Position numbers and translations under genes: made by a program | Shown: positions 25,609-38,576 of the stretch, piece by piece | How the letters are laid out: the number at the start of each line of letters is the position of its first letter | Numbering within the stretch: position 1 is the stretch's first letter | Notes under the pieces: model-generated | Told to the model about the DNA's origin: nothing | What the model saw: the letters and a program-made list of their open reading frames with translations, nothing else | The model's database searches: none | Assembly: GCA_036785705.1 (NCBI GenBank) | Contig: JAWUZG010000970.1 | Coordinates: 1,035,001-1,099,000 of the forward strand | Reading direction: 5' to 3' | Source of the DNA: Acanthornis magna | Lineage: Eukaryota; Chordata; Aves; Passeriformes; Acanthizidae | Length of the DNA stretch: 64,000 bases

Positions 25609-27286
25609 ACCGAACAAATTATATTAGGAATTCCACCATATTCTGCATGTAGTGTGAGCAATAGATCTGCATCAGGGAAAAGCAGCCCATTTTCCTTAAG
25701 TTGCTGCAGGCTACAGAGTAGGGGGGTTTGCACCTTTTTTTTTCTATAGCTTTTCTCCACCAAAGGACACCATCACATTTATAATAACTCATGTATAATA
25801 TGATCCTCATTGGATGAATCTTCAACTCTCAGAGGGGGATCCTCCTTTAATCCTTCTTTCCAAACTCCTTAGTGGCTAAAGGGGCTTTACCTTGCAAGCA
25901 ACTTTTGTGCTGCTCAAGCTCTCAGCAGGAAAATCTGGGACAATTCAATGTCCCAGCGGAAATCACTGGGACACCAACAGATCTTTTAAAATCAGAACAT
26001 CTGGTCAGTCACCTTATCCCATTTGGGTAAACAGAACTTTCTTAATCAGGCTGTGTTAGAAAACTGATTGAAACTGAAGGTAGTGTAATGGTTATAGGAT
26101 AGCACTTGGCTAATGTTTTAACACTGGGAGCGTAGCATACTGTGATGGACAACAACTGTGCTAATCAGTTCTTTTAAACAACAAATTGCTTGTAGCAATG
26201 TTAGATATCACTTTTTAAAAATGGCAAAGCCACCTTAGGGAACGTGTTCTTCTCCGTCTATAAGAGGAGCTTCCTAAAGTGATCTTTCATCTATTAACAG
26301 CAAAAAGCCCTGCTCATTCAATATATTTAATTAACACTGCAACTGAGGCTGGACAAATTCATTTTCACTCATCTCAAAACTGTTTCAGAATTCATATCAA
26401 GCTCTTTTGTTAGGGCCACACAGATGGCAATCCCATAGTGCAGGGAAAAGGAGCAAGGGATGAGGGAGAGAAGAAAAAAAACAAGGGTAGAAAAATATTT
26501 ATTATAATAAAGGTTGGAGAAAATTAAATACCCCAGGCTTTTGAGGAAGAAGGAAATTTGTCTTCAGCAGCATCAGATACCGTGATGAAATTCACTGTAG
26601 TAGTATGCAAATATAAAAATAGTACTGCAGACCAAAGGTTTGAGTATATGTGTAAAAAACCAAAACAGCACTGGGTAAGTGGAAGACTGAAAGACAGCAA
26701 AAGGAGATTCCATATTGATATGCAAGTTTCATAGGTCCTAACAGCATAGCTTTTTTCTCTCCGTTTCTAAATGTATTAAACTCCCCTGATTCCATATGCA
26801 GGATACTTTTTCAAAACAGTTTTAGGCGGAAAGTTCTGTACTATAAACCCCCACACTAAGGCTGATCCACAGTACAGAGAGCTGTCCCTGTTTATTTGTT
26901 GCACTTAGATATCTGACCAGGATGTGTCCCACAGCAGCCATCTGTGTGTGACCTTTGTTAATGAAGAGGTATTTCAAGTGTACCTGGAGTGCAGGGTTAG
27001 GTCTGCAGCTGGGGAGGAGGGGGATGGAGTCTTTCACTACCAGCCCACTTTGTGGGCTTCTATCAAATTTTGTTCTACTCATAGTGAAAAGGAAAGGTGG
27101 GTTACTGCAGGAAAAGACATTATTCATAACTTTAAAAGCTACTTTGTTGTGAAAATAGTAAAATCATCTAAGCCTGGGGCAGATAGAGGGAAATTTGTGG
27201 TTCCACACTGTCAGTAAGATCAATGTTTACAGCGGGGGAAAAAAGTAAGAAACAAAACAAAGAAAGGTATGCTTGTCTTGGCTCTC
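25609..27286. other. Non-coding unique sequence
   Basis: No gene or named repeat was recognised. A TGACCTTTGTTAAT sequence near 26950 resembles a nuclear-receptor half site beside an HNF1-type core, but a single site in this much DNA is expected by chance. Confidence 0.55.
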
Positions 27287-27375
27287 CTCATAAATCAGGA
27301 CCAACTCCACTCGAGTCAATGGATTTACACCAGTGTATGATCAAAATGGATGCTACTGAAGTCACAGTTACACAA
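27287..27375. mobile_element. Remnant of an old palindromic MITE-like repeat
   Basis: The core AACTCCACTCGAGTCAATGG followed by ATTTACACCAGTGT, and then ACTGAAGTCACAGTTACAC, matches the layout of a short palindromic repeat that I recall as common in turtles and crocodilians and present in birds. A related core lies inverted at 56485-56530. A possible terminus, CAGAATCTGGCCCC, lies further on at 27571-27584. It is probably a non-autonomous DNA transposon; the exact family name is not certain. Confidence 0.5.
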
Positions 27376-30300
27376 ATATTTTCAGAGAACCTTATTCACA
27401 AATTTTAGGGAGGCTGACACTAATTGCCAGCCTTGAAGAGGAATGATCATGACTTGGTAGTTTCCTACTGCTCCAGGTGTGATGTTTTTCAGTGGCTTTG
27501 TTGTTCAAGTAAGATAACAATGAGAAGGTTTTGATGAAGGCTTCATGGGAAAATTCACAGACAAAATGGACAGAATCTGGCCCCAATGGTGAAACCAGCT
27601 GTATTACACCAATATATTATACTAATTTGTTTTTAGTACTGTGCTCTTGAGGAAATGTGGAATATGAAAAACAAGCTAGCAAAAAGGAATTGAGGGGGAA
27701 AAGTACCAGATGTACAGTAAATAAACAGGATCTGTAAGTGAACAGCCAGTCTGTGTAAAAGGGGCACTGTCCCTTTTCTGTGGCTGCGCTGGTGGTTGAC
27801 AACTGCCTATCTGAAACCCTCACATCCCCAGAAAAGAAAATGGCTAGAAGGCTTCAGACAAACAGAATCCTCTTGCTGTCCTTATTTGTTGGCCAAGAAA
27901 TCTCATCATGCCAATTATTTTAATTCTTCCATCTAAGTGCAAGACGTGCTGCACAGAGGATGGTGCAACAGAAAAGGTTGTATTTGCTCCATCTTTGTGT
28001 GTCCCATGCTGTATTTTCCACTCATATTCATTAGTTCTTTGGCAGCAATCAGAAGAGAAGAATGACAGGAACTGAGAGAATTCAAATCCTCCTAAATCCA
28101 CTGATATTTTTGATCCTTAAGCACACATTTTCCAGCTTCTGACGGGAGACCTACAACTTCCTGTTGTGAGGGAAACAGTGTAGTCTGAAGCTGTGTGGTT
28201 TTGTATAGTCTTCTAGGTATCTCCTGCCACTGCCAATCATGGGAAGACCCAGGTACACCTAGAGGCATAGTGCTTCATAATCTGCTTCACCCGGACTTGC
28301 TGGTCCAGGTATGGGTATTTCCAGTTATATGTTTGATATCAAGCCCCTGGAAGGCTGCAGCTCTGGCTAGACTGATGTTGGTTTTTCAGAGCAGAAATGT
28401 CTTTTCCCTAATACAGGGAGTCAGAGAAAAAAGTTCTGGACTTCGCTTGTTGATGGCCAAATGATTTAATACACAGGGATTACTCTTGCAGGTGCATGCA
28501 AATTCCATTAATTTTTTTTGTAGCTATCATCTCCATCTGCTCTCATGGTTTGGGATTTTTTTAAAGACAAAATTACTCACCATTCCTAAATAAAGCTTCT
28601 ATCCCTGAAGAGTGGATCACCTACATATTTGCTGATCTTGGAGGCTTTGTGTCAGCCAGTTCCAAGCTTCTGTGGCATCTCTGGGTGGTTCAAAGCAGGC
28701 TTCCCACAGGAGACTCACCCTCTCAGGGAAGTAGAAAGAAGGTTAAATTTGGCTGTCCAGAAGCCCCATCCTTTTTTAGTAGGAGACTTTGCGTAGCCAC
28801 TTGGTATCCAGGTGCAGGGCCTGTACCATTGGAACTGTCTGAGCATTACCTCCTCTGATTCTGAGGGCAAAAAGTGACAACAAAGGGTTCTGCTTCATCC
28901 TTCACAGCATTTAGGCAGAGTGATAATGTATATCACTTCACAGATCTACGTGCAGATGTTTACGCATCCTTGTGTGCCTACTTTTCACGTTTCACGCACG
29001 CTTAAGAAGATTTTGCCTTATATTTTTGTTTGTACAGATACAGGATCTCCACACTAAATTATTCCACCCCACACCCCCCTTTTGCTTTTTGTTGATGTTA
29101 TGCTCATTTTACTCTGAGCAAGCTAGTTTGTTCCTGTCCTCTGAGGAAGTTCAAGGTATAATGAGCAAAGCATCCGGATTAATTAAGCAACCTGGTGCAA
29201 TTTCCCCTCCCCCACCCCCACTCCTCCCATGGATCTAATCCAAACCAAAGCAGCCCTCAAAGTCAGTCTTCAGCCAACAGTCAGTCCATTCTGCTGACAT
29301 CCAAAGAATGGTTTTACTATATAAATGATAAGAAATACCCTTGCTAAGACAAGAAGCCCTTTAAAGACATTACTGTCACCTTCTCAAATGTTTGCAGTGA
29401 CTCCAGGCTCTTTCCAAATACTGAACAACATTTGCAAACTTTTCTGTTGTCAAGCATCCCAGTGAAATGTGATGCTTCAGAGCATATGAACTGGATGCCC
29501 ACAGCAACCGTCTCTTCTGAATGCCTCGGCACCACACACACAGCAGCGTAGACAAACTCTTTCCTTTTTATTTATAGTAACTTAAACTTGGGCTTGGGCA
29601 GCACCAGGTATGTCAAATTACCTTGCTCATGAATCTTCAGGAAATTATTGCTCTCTCTACATAGTGCCACGTCCTTTAAAATGTGCAAGGGGGAGGGCAT
29701 TGTGTTCCCAATTGGGGAGCTGCTGTTTTAATGCATGTAACTGATACTGATTTATGCTCTGGACAGAATTTATAGCAAGATGGAAAAGGTTATGTTTTCA
29801 TTGAAAATTTACTTCCATCATTTTCTTTAACCATCTATCTTTATGCAATCTCAGCAACTATCTCAGTCAACCAAGTGAGTCACTGGGCTCTAACTGAGGG
29901 GGCTGCTGTGGGTTCTTTGTGTGTCTCCCTTTTGGAAGATTGCTGCTATTTACTGCAGAGAGGTCATTCAAAATAGGGATCACAAATATATTTCTGTGCC
30001 ATGCATGTTTTGTGCATAATTTAGATTACTCTATTAGTATATCTTTCTCACTGGTTTCCTGCTTCTTACACAAACCTCTTTATATTGTCTTCTATAGGCA
30101 GTAGGTGTGATACACAGCCGGCTCAGACAGATAAAGTATTAGTGCTTTGGTCACCTGAGGTTACTAACTTTACTGATGTGACAGGATAGTTCTGGGTTGA
30201 GTGAGTACGTCCTGGACACAGGAGGGCAGATAATGCATAATGTTCTTGTTTTGCGTAGTGAAACCATATCATTTTATGTCATGGGGAGGCAGAAAAGCCC

Positions 30301-32599
30301 TAAAGATAAGTTTGAACAGAGGGAAAGCACAAGATTTATTTATTGCTATTTTCTAAAAGAAAAGTCTGCAGAATTAAGGGACCTGGGGATCCATTCTCCA
30401 GCTAAAATCATTAGAATCTTCAATAAGCATCTACTATGTGGCACTCTATCTGTGCCTCCTACACAGCAGTGACTCTCTGGTCAGATGACTCTTGCACATA
30501 CTTTTGAGGCTATTGATTGGTAGGAAACCATATCATCCTGTATCCTCCCACTTCATCTCATGTGACAGAGGGAGGGAGGATGCTAAAAGTCTCCAGCAAT
30601 GGGGACTGCCTAAGCGTGAAATGGCAAAATGACCCATTCTCATCACTGTCTGCAAAAACAACTGAGCTGAATGTTGGGCTTAGCTCCTCAGACTAGTCCA
30701 TGTGATGCGATAAACTGGTTTGAGAGGAGTGGGCAACAAATAAACATCTTTTAGCGAAATGCCATTGCCTTAAAACTCTCATGGGAGGGGAATGTTTTAC
30801 AGCAGTAACTACAACACTAAGGGTGATGAAGTGTAAAATTTCAGTGGCCCACAGCATGCTGACTTCTTCTGAATAAATATTTTTAAAATACACCTTTCTT
30901 CATATGAAATCCCTTTGGCAGGTTTTGAGTTTTACACAAGATTCAGTAGCAGAAAGTTCAGCAGCTGCATCTTGCCAGATGGGTAGCTGCGCAAAACTGG
31001 AGCTAACGAGCATGTCTGGCAGGACTGAGGATTTCAGAGATGCCATCTTCTCTTGAATTCCATAGGCAGAGGAGAAAGCTGCATTTTACAAAAGGGATGT
31101 ACATGGCAGATTGCAACACAAGAGATGTTTGTAGTGCTTGTGGTTCCTCTGCTGTTTAGTGGGAGCTCAGAGCACTGCAGGAATTGCTGGACCACATGAC
31201 CAGTAATTACATGTTCTAGAGTTCAGGGTATTCTCCTTGAAAATTTTTACCACTGATACTTTCAAATATACTGCAGAATAAAGGATTAGTAGATACTAAA
31301 TGTAGAAGTTCTTGTACGTTTAGTGATAGGAATAACTTTCTTAATCACCATCCAGCATAGATCATCTTGAGTGTGCACCTGTTCCCCTCATGGCTCTCTT
31401 CTTTAATTCTCACACTTGGACAAGGTCTCCAACAGTGAATCCCTGCAATGGAAAAGCACCCAGGAGATGTAAAGGCAAGCTCACAGTGATGCTCAGAGAG
31501 GACTGGATTTGAAGGACTCAGTGATTCTGACATAGGTGGAACTGAACTCAGCATCTTGAGGCTAAAGGTTGGAGCAGAAAACCTGTTACTTTTCTTTTGC
31601 CACTTCATGTTTGTACCAGGATGAGCTTCCCTTATAAGCCACAGAACAGATGTCACACTCTTCTCTCATTCCTTTTTGTAGAATGGTCCCTGATTTTAAA
31701 GGCTTTACATCAGCCTTTACATCAGACTGCAATTAAATGAAGGAAGCTTCATGGTACTCTCAGTTCTCTGATATTACATTTAAATGATTGGTACATGCAA
31801 GATCACAAAGTCAGGGTTTCCATGTGAGGCTCCATCAGCTCTTCCACAGTTGAGATCCACCAAGTGCCTGAGCACCTCACCAGCCACAATCTTTTCACTA
31901 ATGTCACTTGTTATTTGCAGCTTTCTGTACTTTTTAATATAAGACATTTTTCAACACTTCTGTACTGTAGCATCATTCTCTTCAGTTTCAACAAGTACTA
32001 GATAATACTGGTTGAAATCCTGCAGTATTTTATTTCTCATCAGAACTTTTTTGAGTATCAAAACTGCCTCTGCAAAAATATTTGCTGGTAAGTGATGAAA
32101 CAAATGGAAAAAAGGGAGGTTATTTTGTGAAAATTCAGTCTTCGTTTTGTGCTTCAGTTTATTCTGTTCAAAATCAATACAGCCAGCTCTGAAATAGCTA
32201 ACTAACAGCCTAGAATTAGTGCAATCAAATGGTTAAAAGTTAATTGAAACCAATGTGTTGAGATCATAGTGTGTTTTGTTTAGGGTTTTTTTTCCCCAAG
32301 CAAAGTGCTATGTGTTATTCAGTCACAGAGCATAAAACAGGTCAAAGTCAGCAAGTCGCACGGAGAACAGGATTAATGCACTCTGGTGCTAGTGGGCTAA
32401 CGCACTGCAGCAGCACACCGGTGGCTAAATATTTAAATTATATGTATGTCAGTGTGCAGAACAACTTGAATGCAACCTGCTCTTTCCTTCGTATAGTCCG
32501 GCTGTGAATCCTGAATAACATTCAAGTTCAGAGCAGCCACCCCCTCTGACTATCACAGAGCTAACTGGCCTATTGTGGTGCTGCTGCCATTTTTCCCCT
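27376..32599. other. Non-coding unique sequence
   Basis: No gene, RNA gene or named repeat is supported over about 5.2 kb, apart from the possible repeat terminus at 27571-27584. There is a 12-bp near-exact tandem duplication (CTTTACATCAG core) at 31702-31725. All open frames are short and unlike known proteins. Confidence 0.55.
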
Positions 32600-33250
32600 T
32601 CATTTTTTCTCCCAGCATACTGGGGGTATTTTCAATTAAGAAGAATTCAATTTTGAATCACAGTTTTGCAAAGGGTTCAATGCTAATGAGTAAACATAGG
32701 AGGACTCGGTAATAATAATTCATAAGCAGCAGGAAGAAAAGTGCGTGCTTTGTTGTTGGACTGGTTGGAGCCAGTTCATTTTATAGAATTTCATGCCAGC
32801 TACACTCCATAAATTTTTCACAATGATCATAAAATACCTTTTTATTTTATTTTTTTCCTTTTGTTGCTCTCCAGAGTTTATTCATTACACATGAAGCATA
32901 TCTGTGCTGTGAAATCCGTTACTAAATACCTCAGGACCTGTCAATGCCACTGTAATTTAAATTGAATGTAACAATAATCCAGCCTGATTGCCCAGCTCAC
33001 TAGTTAATGTGAGGATATTTGACTCTGTTAATCACCACAATAGCCAGGTCACATTTCCACCATTGCATAAGTAAACAGATTAACCGGCATGCAGTGCAGC
33101 CCTAACAAACGCCTCACCGGTGACATTTGCAGCACAGCAAGCTGCAGCCTCACCTCTAGAACAAGGAATTGGCTCTGGCAATGCAAACCACAATTTTAAT
33201 CATATACATGAAAACCCAAAACTTTTTAAAAGGGTCTTAGGTAAAATACA
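32600..33250. promoter_or_regulatory. Candidate conserved non-coding element
   Basis: High-complexity sequence with many spaced binding-site cores: CAATTAAG and GCTAATGAG near 32635-32690, GTTAATCA near 33027, GTAAACAG near 33072 (forkhead type), and three CpGs between 33080 and 33125 within otherwise CpG-poor DNA. This is the texture of an ultraconserved or developmental enhancer block. No simple repeats interrupt it apart from a short T-rich run near 32840-32860. Conservation is inferred, not measured. Confidence 0.4.
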
Positions 33251-33639
33251 CGTGCATTAGAGAATTAGCCATTCTGAGCATGGCACCCGGGGCAGGCAAG
33301 TTATTCAGTGCATGCATATTCACACACAGAGCTCACTCTTTCTCACACTAAAGCTTTGCTGCCCATCTCAGAAATAGCTCAGGCTACAAAGAGATTTAGG
33401 TGGATTGATTTTACATTATGTGAGGTCTGCCTCTTACTGTGTAACGTGTTATGATAATCAGATTTGTTGTGTTTTGCCTTTTACCTTGATCATACACTGG
33501 GCACAACTGTGAGCAACTTCTAAATTCCAGTGCTAGCTACCTCTCAGGTCACAACTTTTGAATTTCCATCTTGGAACAAGTAAAAAGATAACAGTAAGTG
33601 CTGTAGCAAGACTTTTTTCTTCTTTGTTTAGTATATGTT

Positions 33640-33682
33640 ATAGAAAAGAGGGAAAGGAAGAAAGAAGAAAGCAAGCACAACA
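33640..33682. repeat. Purine-rich tract
   Basis: A stretch of about 40 bases made almost entirely of A and G (GAAAGAAGAAAG-type), next to the flanking candidate regulatory blocks. Confidence 0.7.
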
Positions 33683-33779
33683 GTGATGTTAAGAACCGAT
33701 AAGATTCAATCAGGTGAGATCAGAGGCTTGCTATTGTACCACTATTTTTCAAAATTGCCCTTCCCCCTCCCCTCTTAAT

Positions 33780-34330
33780 CCACTTTATGTACCCAACAGT
33801 CGGGATAAGAACCGGAGTGGATAATATCATTTTGTTCAGTCCCAGCAATATGATGCTATCAGGGCGTTGGCTGTGCTTTTAATTAAGGCAGACCACGTTA
33901 ACGTACCGGGCAAATATACGTAATAAATCTATTTCTGTATTATCTGGAGAGCAGTATTGTAAGAGCTAAGATCTTGAAGCTAAATCTAGGCCCTTGTGAT
34001 CTGTTTTGCACCCTGCTGTCTCGCCTGATGCGGAAATGCTCTCTTTTGACAATGAAAAGGTTATATATCCACCATGACTTCTGCTTTGTGCATTTTATAG
34101 GAGGTCCGAAGTCATCAGGGTCTCATCACATTAAACCTGCCACTACTCAGCCTTAGTGGCTGATATGTATTTTTGACACAGAGTAATCCAAGTAAGGTTA
34201 CAGCCCAGCAACAGCAGCTCCCATTGTATTTTTCCTCTTGCTGTCTACTTTTTCCACTCCTGTTGTTTATTTTGAGGGACAGAAAAACAGGAAGGAAAAA
34301 AAAAAACCACATTGCTGCTCAGCCAGTAGT
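33780..34330. promoter_or_regulatory. Candidate conserved regulatory element with CpG cluster and palindrome
   Basis: Seven CpGs occur between 33801 and 33920, in a region where CpG is otherwise scarce. The cluster includes the perfect palindrome ACGTTAACGT at 33895-33904, directly followed by ACCGGGC. Further on are TTTTAATTAAGG (33877-33888), a CCATTGT SOX-type core near 34222, and balanced sequence without repeats. CpG retention suggests germline hypomethylation or selection. Together with 32600-33250 this is the most regulatory-looking part of the window. Confidence 0.4.
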
Positions 34331-34394
34331 AAAACTTCTTTTATGGGCTGGCCTTGTAGCCTAACACTACTGACACCAAGGATTTGAGAGAGGA

Positions 34395-34535
34395 TCCCGG
34401 AGAAGCAATACACACAGTGCTCCCTCGACTGCTCTGGCTCGTGACCTGAGGGAAGCGCCGGAGGAGCTCTCTTCATCTCTTTGCTGCCAGAAAAATGATT
34501 GGCTCAACACAGGTTCAAGGATGAGAGACACGAAG
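34395..34535 (-). promoter_or_regulatory. Small CpG cluster next to a CCAAT box
   Basis: Six CpGs lie between 34398 and 34532. GATTGGCT (34498-34505), read on the - strand, gives AGCCAATC, a good NF-Y CCAAT box. The arrangement would suit leftward transcription from about 34400-34450. No TATA box is evident and no gene is recognised downstream. It could be a promoter or enhancer of a non-coding RNA, or a chance cluster. Confidence 0.2.
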
Positions 34536-34545
34536 CCAGGGACAG

Positions 34546-36572
34546 GCAAGGACTTCACTTACTGAGAGGGGCTAGGAGGACAAAACAATTTCTCTTGCAA
34601 AGAAAGAGGGGCAAAAAAAAAACTGAGAGCAAACATTATAATAGGACAAGAGAATATATCATCAACCAGAACAGAAAGTTATGACATATTTTTTCCCTCA
34701 AGAAAATGTTTACAGTTCATGCCACATCTAAAGCGCTGCCACTATTGAATGAGGCTGGAAACAAAGCTGACTTAGTGGTTTCACATGCTTTTATATAACC
34801 CTATAATTTTTTTAAAGCGCTTTGTTTCATAAAATGAAATTATGTAGGCAATTAGTCTATACTGTGCACTAACCCCTGTTATGCCTTGGCTAGGAAAGGG
34901 AATTTAAAAGAACAGAGTTATTTCATTTAAAAACAGGTTGTTTTGTATGCCCTGCAAGTTTTTTCATTAAAAAGTGTTGCATTTATTATACAAATGAATT
35001 ATTTCATTGGTCTTCCTCATGAACACTTTGAAAACCATTAAAAGATAGCATATACTTGGTGTATCTTAATCCAGAGCCAAAAACTCTGTCACTTTGGAAA
35101 ATAGGTAAAATAGAAGAGGGTGGTGACTTGGGCTGGAGCTGGAGCCTTTTACACAGATATTGAGGGCAGTTGTGGGCTGGAAACTCACTGAGAATCAGCT
35201 GGTCTAGTATTGCTTCACCACAGCTCTCTGAGAACCTGTCTTACATATAATATGAACTGCCAGTTCAGGGAATGCAGGTAAGAACAGAACTGGAATGGAC
35301 AAAGAAGCATCCTCATAGTCCGAAGTAATGGTCACCACTTCCTGTAACCTGCTTCTTGCTCAGACAGGGAGATGCCAGATAGGAGACTCCCTGCATCTGA
35401 CTGACCTGGGGGAGGGTAGAGGAAATGAGGTTGAAGTGTTTGATCCTTAACTGGCTCTGAAATGTTTCAGCATCGCAGTGGGATGGTTTTTTTTTTCTTT
35501 TTGTTATTGTTATCTGGTCCTGTCGTTGGCAAGTCTGATCTACCAACCCCAACAGATCTGGCCAGGGATTGTTTAAAGGATGGGCAGAAAGTACCAGATG
35601 TCTCTGGGTTTCAGGATTTCTTCAGGACTATGCCAAAGGAGTTGGAAAAACCTGCTTTAGCAGTAGAAACAGTGTCTTCAGAGTTGCCTGGAATTCTTCT
35701 GTTTGATGCAACATTTAAAAGTGTCCCAATCTATTTCTGCACTTTTTCAGAACTAGAGAAAAGCCTGCAGAGGAGCCTGTTAAAGACGTTTAACCTCCTG
35801 GGCTAAATGCCACAACAACACACCAGAGAGAAAGCCAGTTATCGCAGTGCCAGAAGACACAGAAGTGAGAAAACAAATATACATTGGATATTTCACCATG
35901 AAGAATACACCACACTATAAACACATCAAAGGCAGAGTTTTCTGGAGCAAAATATGAGGCTATGAAGGACTGAGGAAGAGGAACCTGAGAGCATTGTTGG
36001 TCTTCTGGCAAATCTTACCCAAACTTTAGGTTCACACAAAAGCTTGATACCAGAAAATTATTTGAGTTTTGGAGGATGTTTACTTCTATTGCTCCTACAC
36101 TAAAGCAGAGTTCATAGGTGACACTGTGCACTACTGCAAATTCTCCAAATGTGTAAGCTCCCCATACGGCATCAGTGGTATTCAGACTAATTCTGCTTGG
36201 GCTGGGATGCTGTCACAGCCTCTTGAATATGCCAGGTCATTAAACATGTGCTGGTGTCTGTCTTAGCATGGCACAACATTTGGGCTAATTTGCACCTAGA
36301 TACTTCCATTTCTGAAATGTTCATTGGCTACGTCTGCTGCCCATAGAATAGCAATACTGCAAGGATGCTTCTTCTAGGATAGTAAAATGAAAGCAGAAAA
36401 TAAAATAATAGCTAAATGGCATCCAGTTGCCAACCATTAAAAACCAAAAACTCAAATGTCCTTGTAGGAAGAGGACAGAAATCACTCTTACATCATATTA
36501 TATTGATTATATTATATTTTAATATTATCATTAAATATGTATATATTTCTATTATTAAATATTTATACTTAT
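34546..36572. other. Non-coding sequence with one secreted-like open frame
   Basis: The + strand open frame 35462-35806 (114 codons) starts with a basic residue, then a phenylalanine- and leucine-rich stretch that mimics a signal peptide. That stretch is a translated T run, and the rest matches no family I know. I do not call it a gene. Otherwise nothing was recognised. Confidence 0.5.
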
Positions 36573-36630
36573 ATTTATATTTATATTTATATTTATATGT
36601 TATGTTATGTTATGTTATGTTATGTTATGT
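36573..36630. repeat. Two adjoining microsatellites, (ATTTAT)n then (TATGT)n
   Basis: About four hexamer units (36573-36598) pass directly into seven pentamer units TATGT (36596-36630). The change of unit length at the junction suggests that one array grew from a variant unit of the other. Confidence 0.95.
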
Positions 36631-38576
36631 TTTATAATCATTTCTTCCAACATTTTTGAGTTACCTTCATCACAGGCTACATTCTGCTCCCCAGCACAGT
36701 TCTCCTCACCAGAAAACAGCTACATTAAGTTCTCTTTGTATCACTCGATGTGCTGAAACTCTCTTTTTTTCCTACATGCTTTTTATTCCATCAGGATAAG
36801 GTATATTAAACAAGCATTCTCCAAAAATGTTAATACTCCTCAAACACCTTTCATATAACTTCGAATGAAGCATTAAATGATACAATTTTACAGAGCTGCA
36901 AAGGGTTTAACTTGCTTCCATGTGTTTTTCTAAGTATTGAAGAAGAAAACTATCCATGAAATAATAACAGAGCAGAGTAGATCAGGTGGAAGGAATCAAA
37001 ATGCATGGAGAGCTCTTCAGTCTATTCACAGGTTCAAGTTCTGTCAATGACACCTGACATTCCAGTAGCAAAATGCACCTTGATAACTATAGGTGTCAGT
37101 GAAGGGCAGAGCTCTGGAGAGCTACTCATTGAAACATTACCCACTGATTTTCCTCTTCAGCTTAATACTGCTTGCCTGTTTTCTTTAAACTTTCCCAAGG
37201 AGGAGTCAGTTTGTCTCCAATTTGACCAGAAATCACTGAGACGGATGAAATATTAGGTGTTGATAGCCAATTTCTGTTAATCCCAACCACTTATTTCTGA
37301 TAGACTTTCAGATGTAGAGAACTTTCAAAAGGGAGGGTAGGCAGGTGAATAGGTGCCCCTGCTGCCCAAGTGATGCCAGTGGTGGCAGGACTGAGTGAAC
37401 TGAGAGTTCTTGTGTGCCCCTGTATTTTTAAAAGCATTAGCAAACTTAACTGCATCACTGGGGTGATCACAAGGTAGTGGCCTCATGTTGAAAACATGGA
37501 AATGGACTCAAATTGTCTTAACTTTGCCTTTAGTTGGTTTTCATGGTCCCTGTTGCAATATCAGGCAACCTTCTAGGCTGCTGTTTTCCAAGGTTTGACA
37601 GAAGGCAGATAAATTTGGTAAACCTTATGATGTGGTCAGCAAGAAAATATGTAGTATCACAGTCCCCAAATGCTTGGCAATGTTATATACCACCAGGGGG
37701 TATGTTTTTTTGCCAAGTTGGTCTATAAGCATATTTTCTGGCTACAGAATAATCTCTTTGTAAAGATGAAACATTGTACAGGGTTGTGAGACATTCTGGT
37801 GGAGGGCCATATGCATTACAGAACTCAGCTGAGATAAGACTGCAGCAAGAGCATTCAGAATGCACTTGCTTTGTATCAAGGTGTACATATAAATTTCTTT
37901 CTGTACGTGCTGTTTTAACTGGGGGAAAAAAGGCAAGAATCTGGGTTTTAATGGTGATGACTTTGCCTAAATCTCCTTTGCTTCTAAAGTTTCACATTGT
38001 ATCCAATGTTATTTTAAAATATTTATGCAGACTTATGATGGGATCTTCAAATGAGTTTAAATAGCTCTGTTTGCTGCCTCAACAGAAAACTTTGCCTTTG
38101 TGTTCTCAACTCTTATCTCACTGATCCTCCAAAAAGAGAAGGATAAAAATTAATTTGCAGGCATATCCTTCTTTCCCCTACAGACAGGACTGAGCAGTGC
38201 GAAGAGACACCTAATTTGTAGCATGAAGAGTTGACACAGCACTAACATAAACAGTCAGCACTATTCAGGGCTTCTGGCTACCCCTTCAAATGCTCCCCAG
38301 CCCACAGAAAGCCCTCTTCACTGTACAGGTAGCTCCACGGCTCATGTTATTCCCCAACTTGTCCTCAGAGAAAAACTCCTCATGAAGTAGTACTTCACTG
38401 CAATTCCCCAAAATCAAGCTGAGCTAATAAGGCACAATTCTCCCCATTGAGCAGAAAATGTTCCGAAGGAGAGGTGTGTGCGAGTCAATGAACATGTCAA
38501 AACCCATGGTTTAAAAAGGCTTGTGTTACGTGGTTTGTACTATGTAAACAGGCATTGTAGATATTTAAGGAAAAAG
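36631..38576. other. Non-coding unique sequence
   Basis: Open frames at 37005-37256 and 37774-38064 have no recognisable domain. No named repeat or RNA gene was seen. Confidence 0.55.

Noticed and set aside
25267..25749. Longest open frame in the window (160 codons)
   Set aside because: It runs across a (CT)n pyrimidine tract that yields serine, leucine and proline runs, and the rest matches no family.
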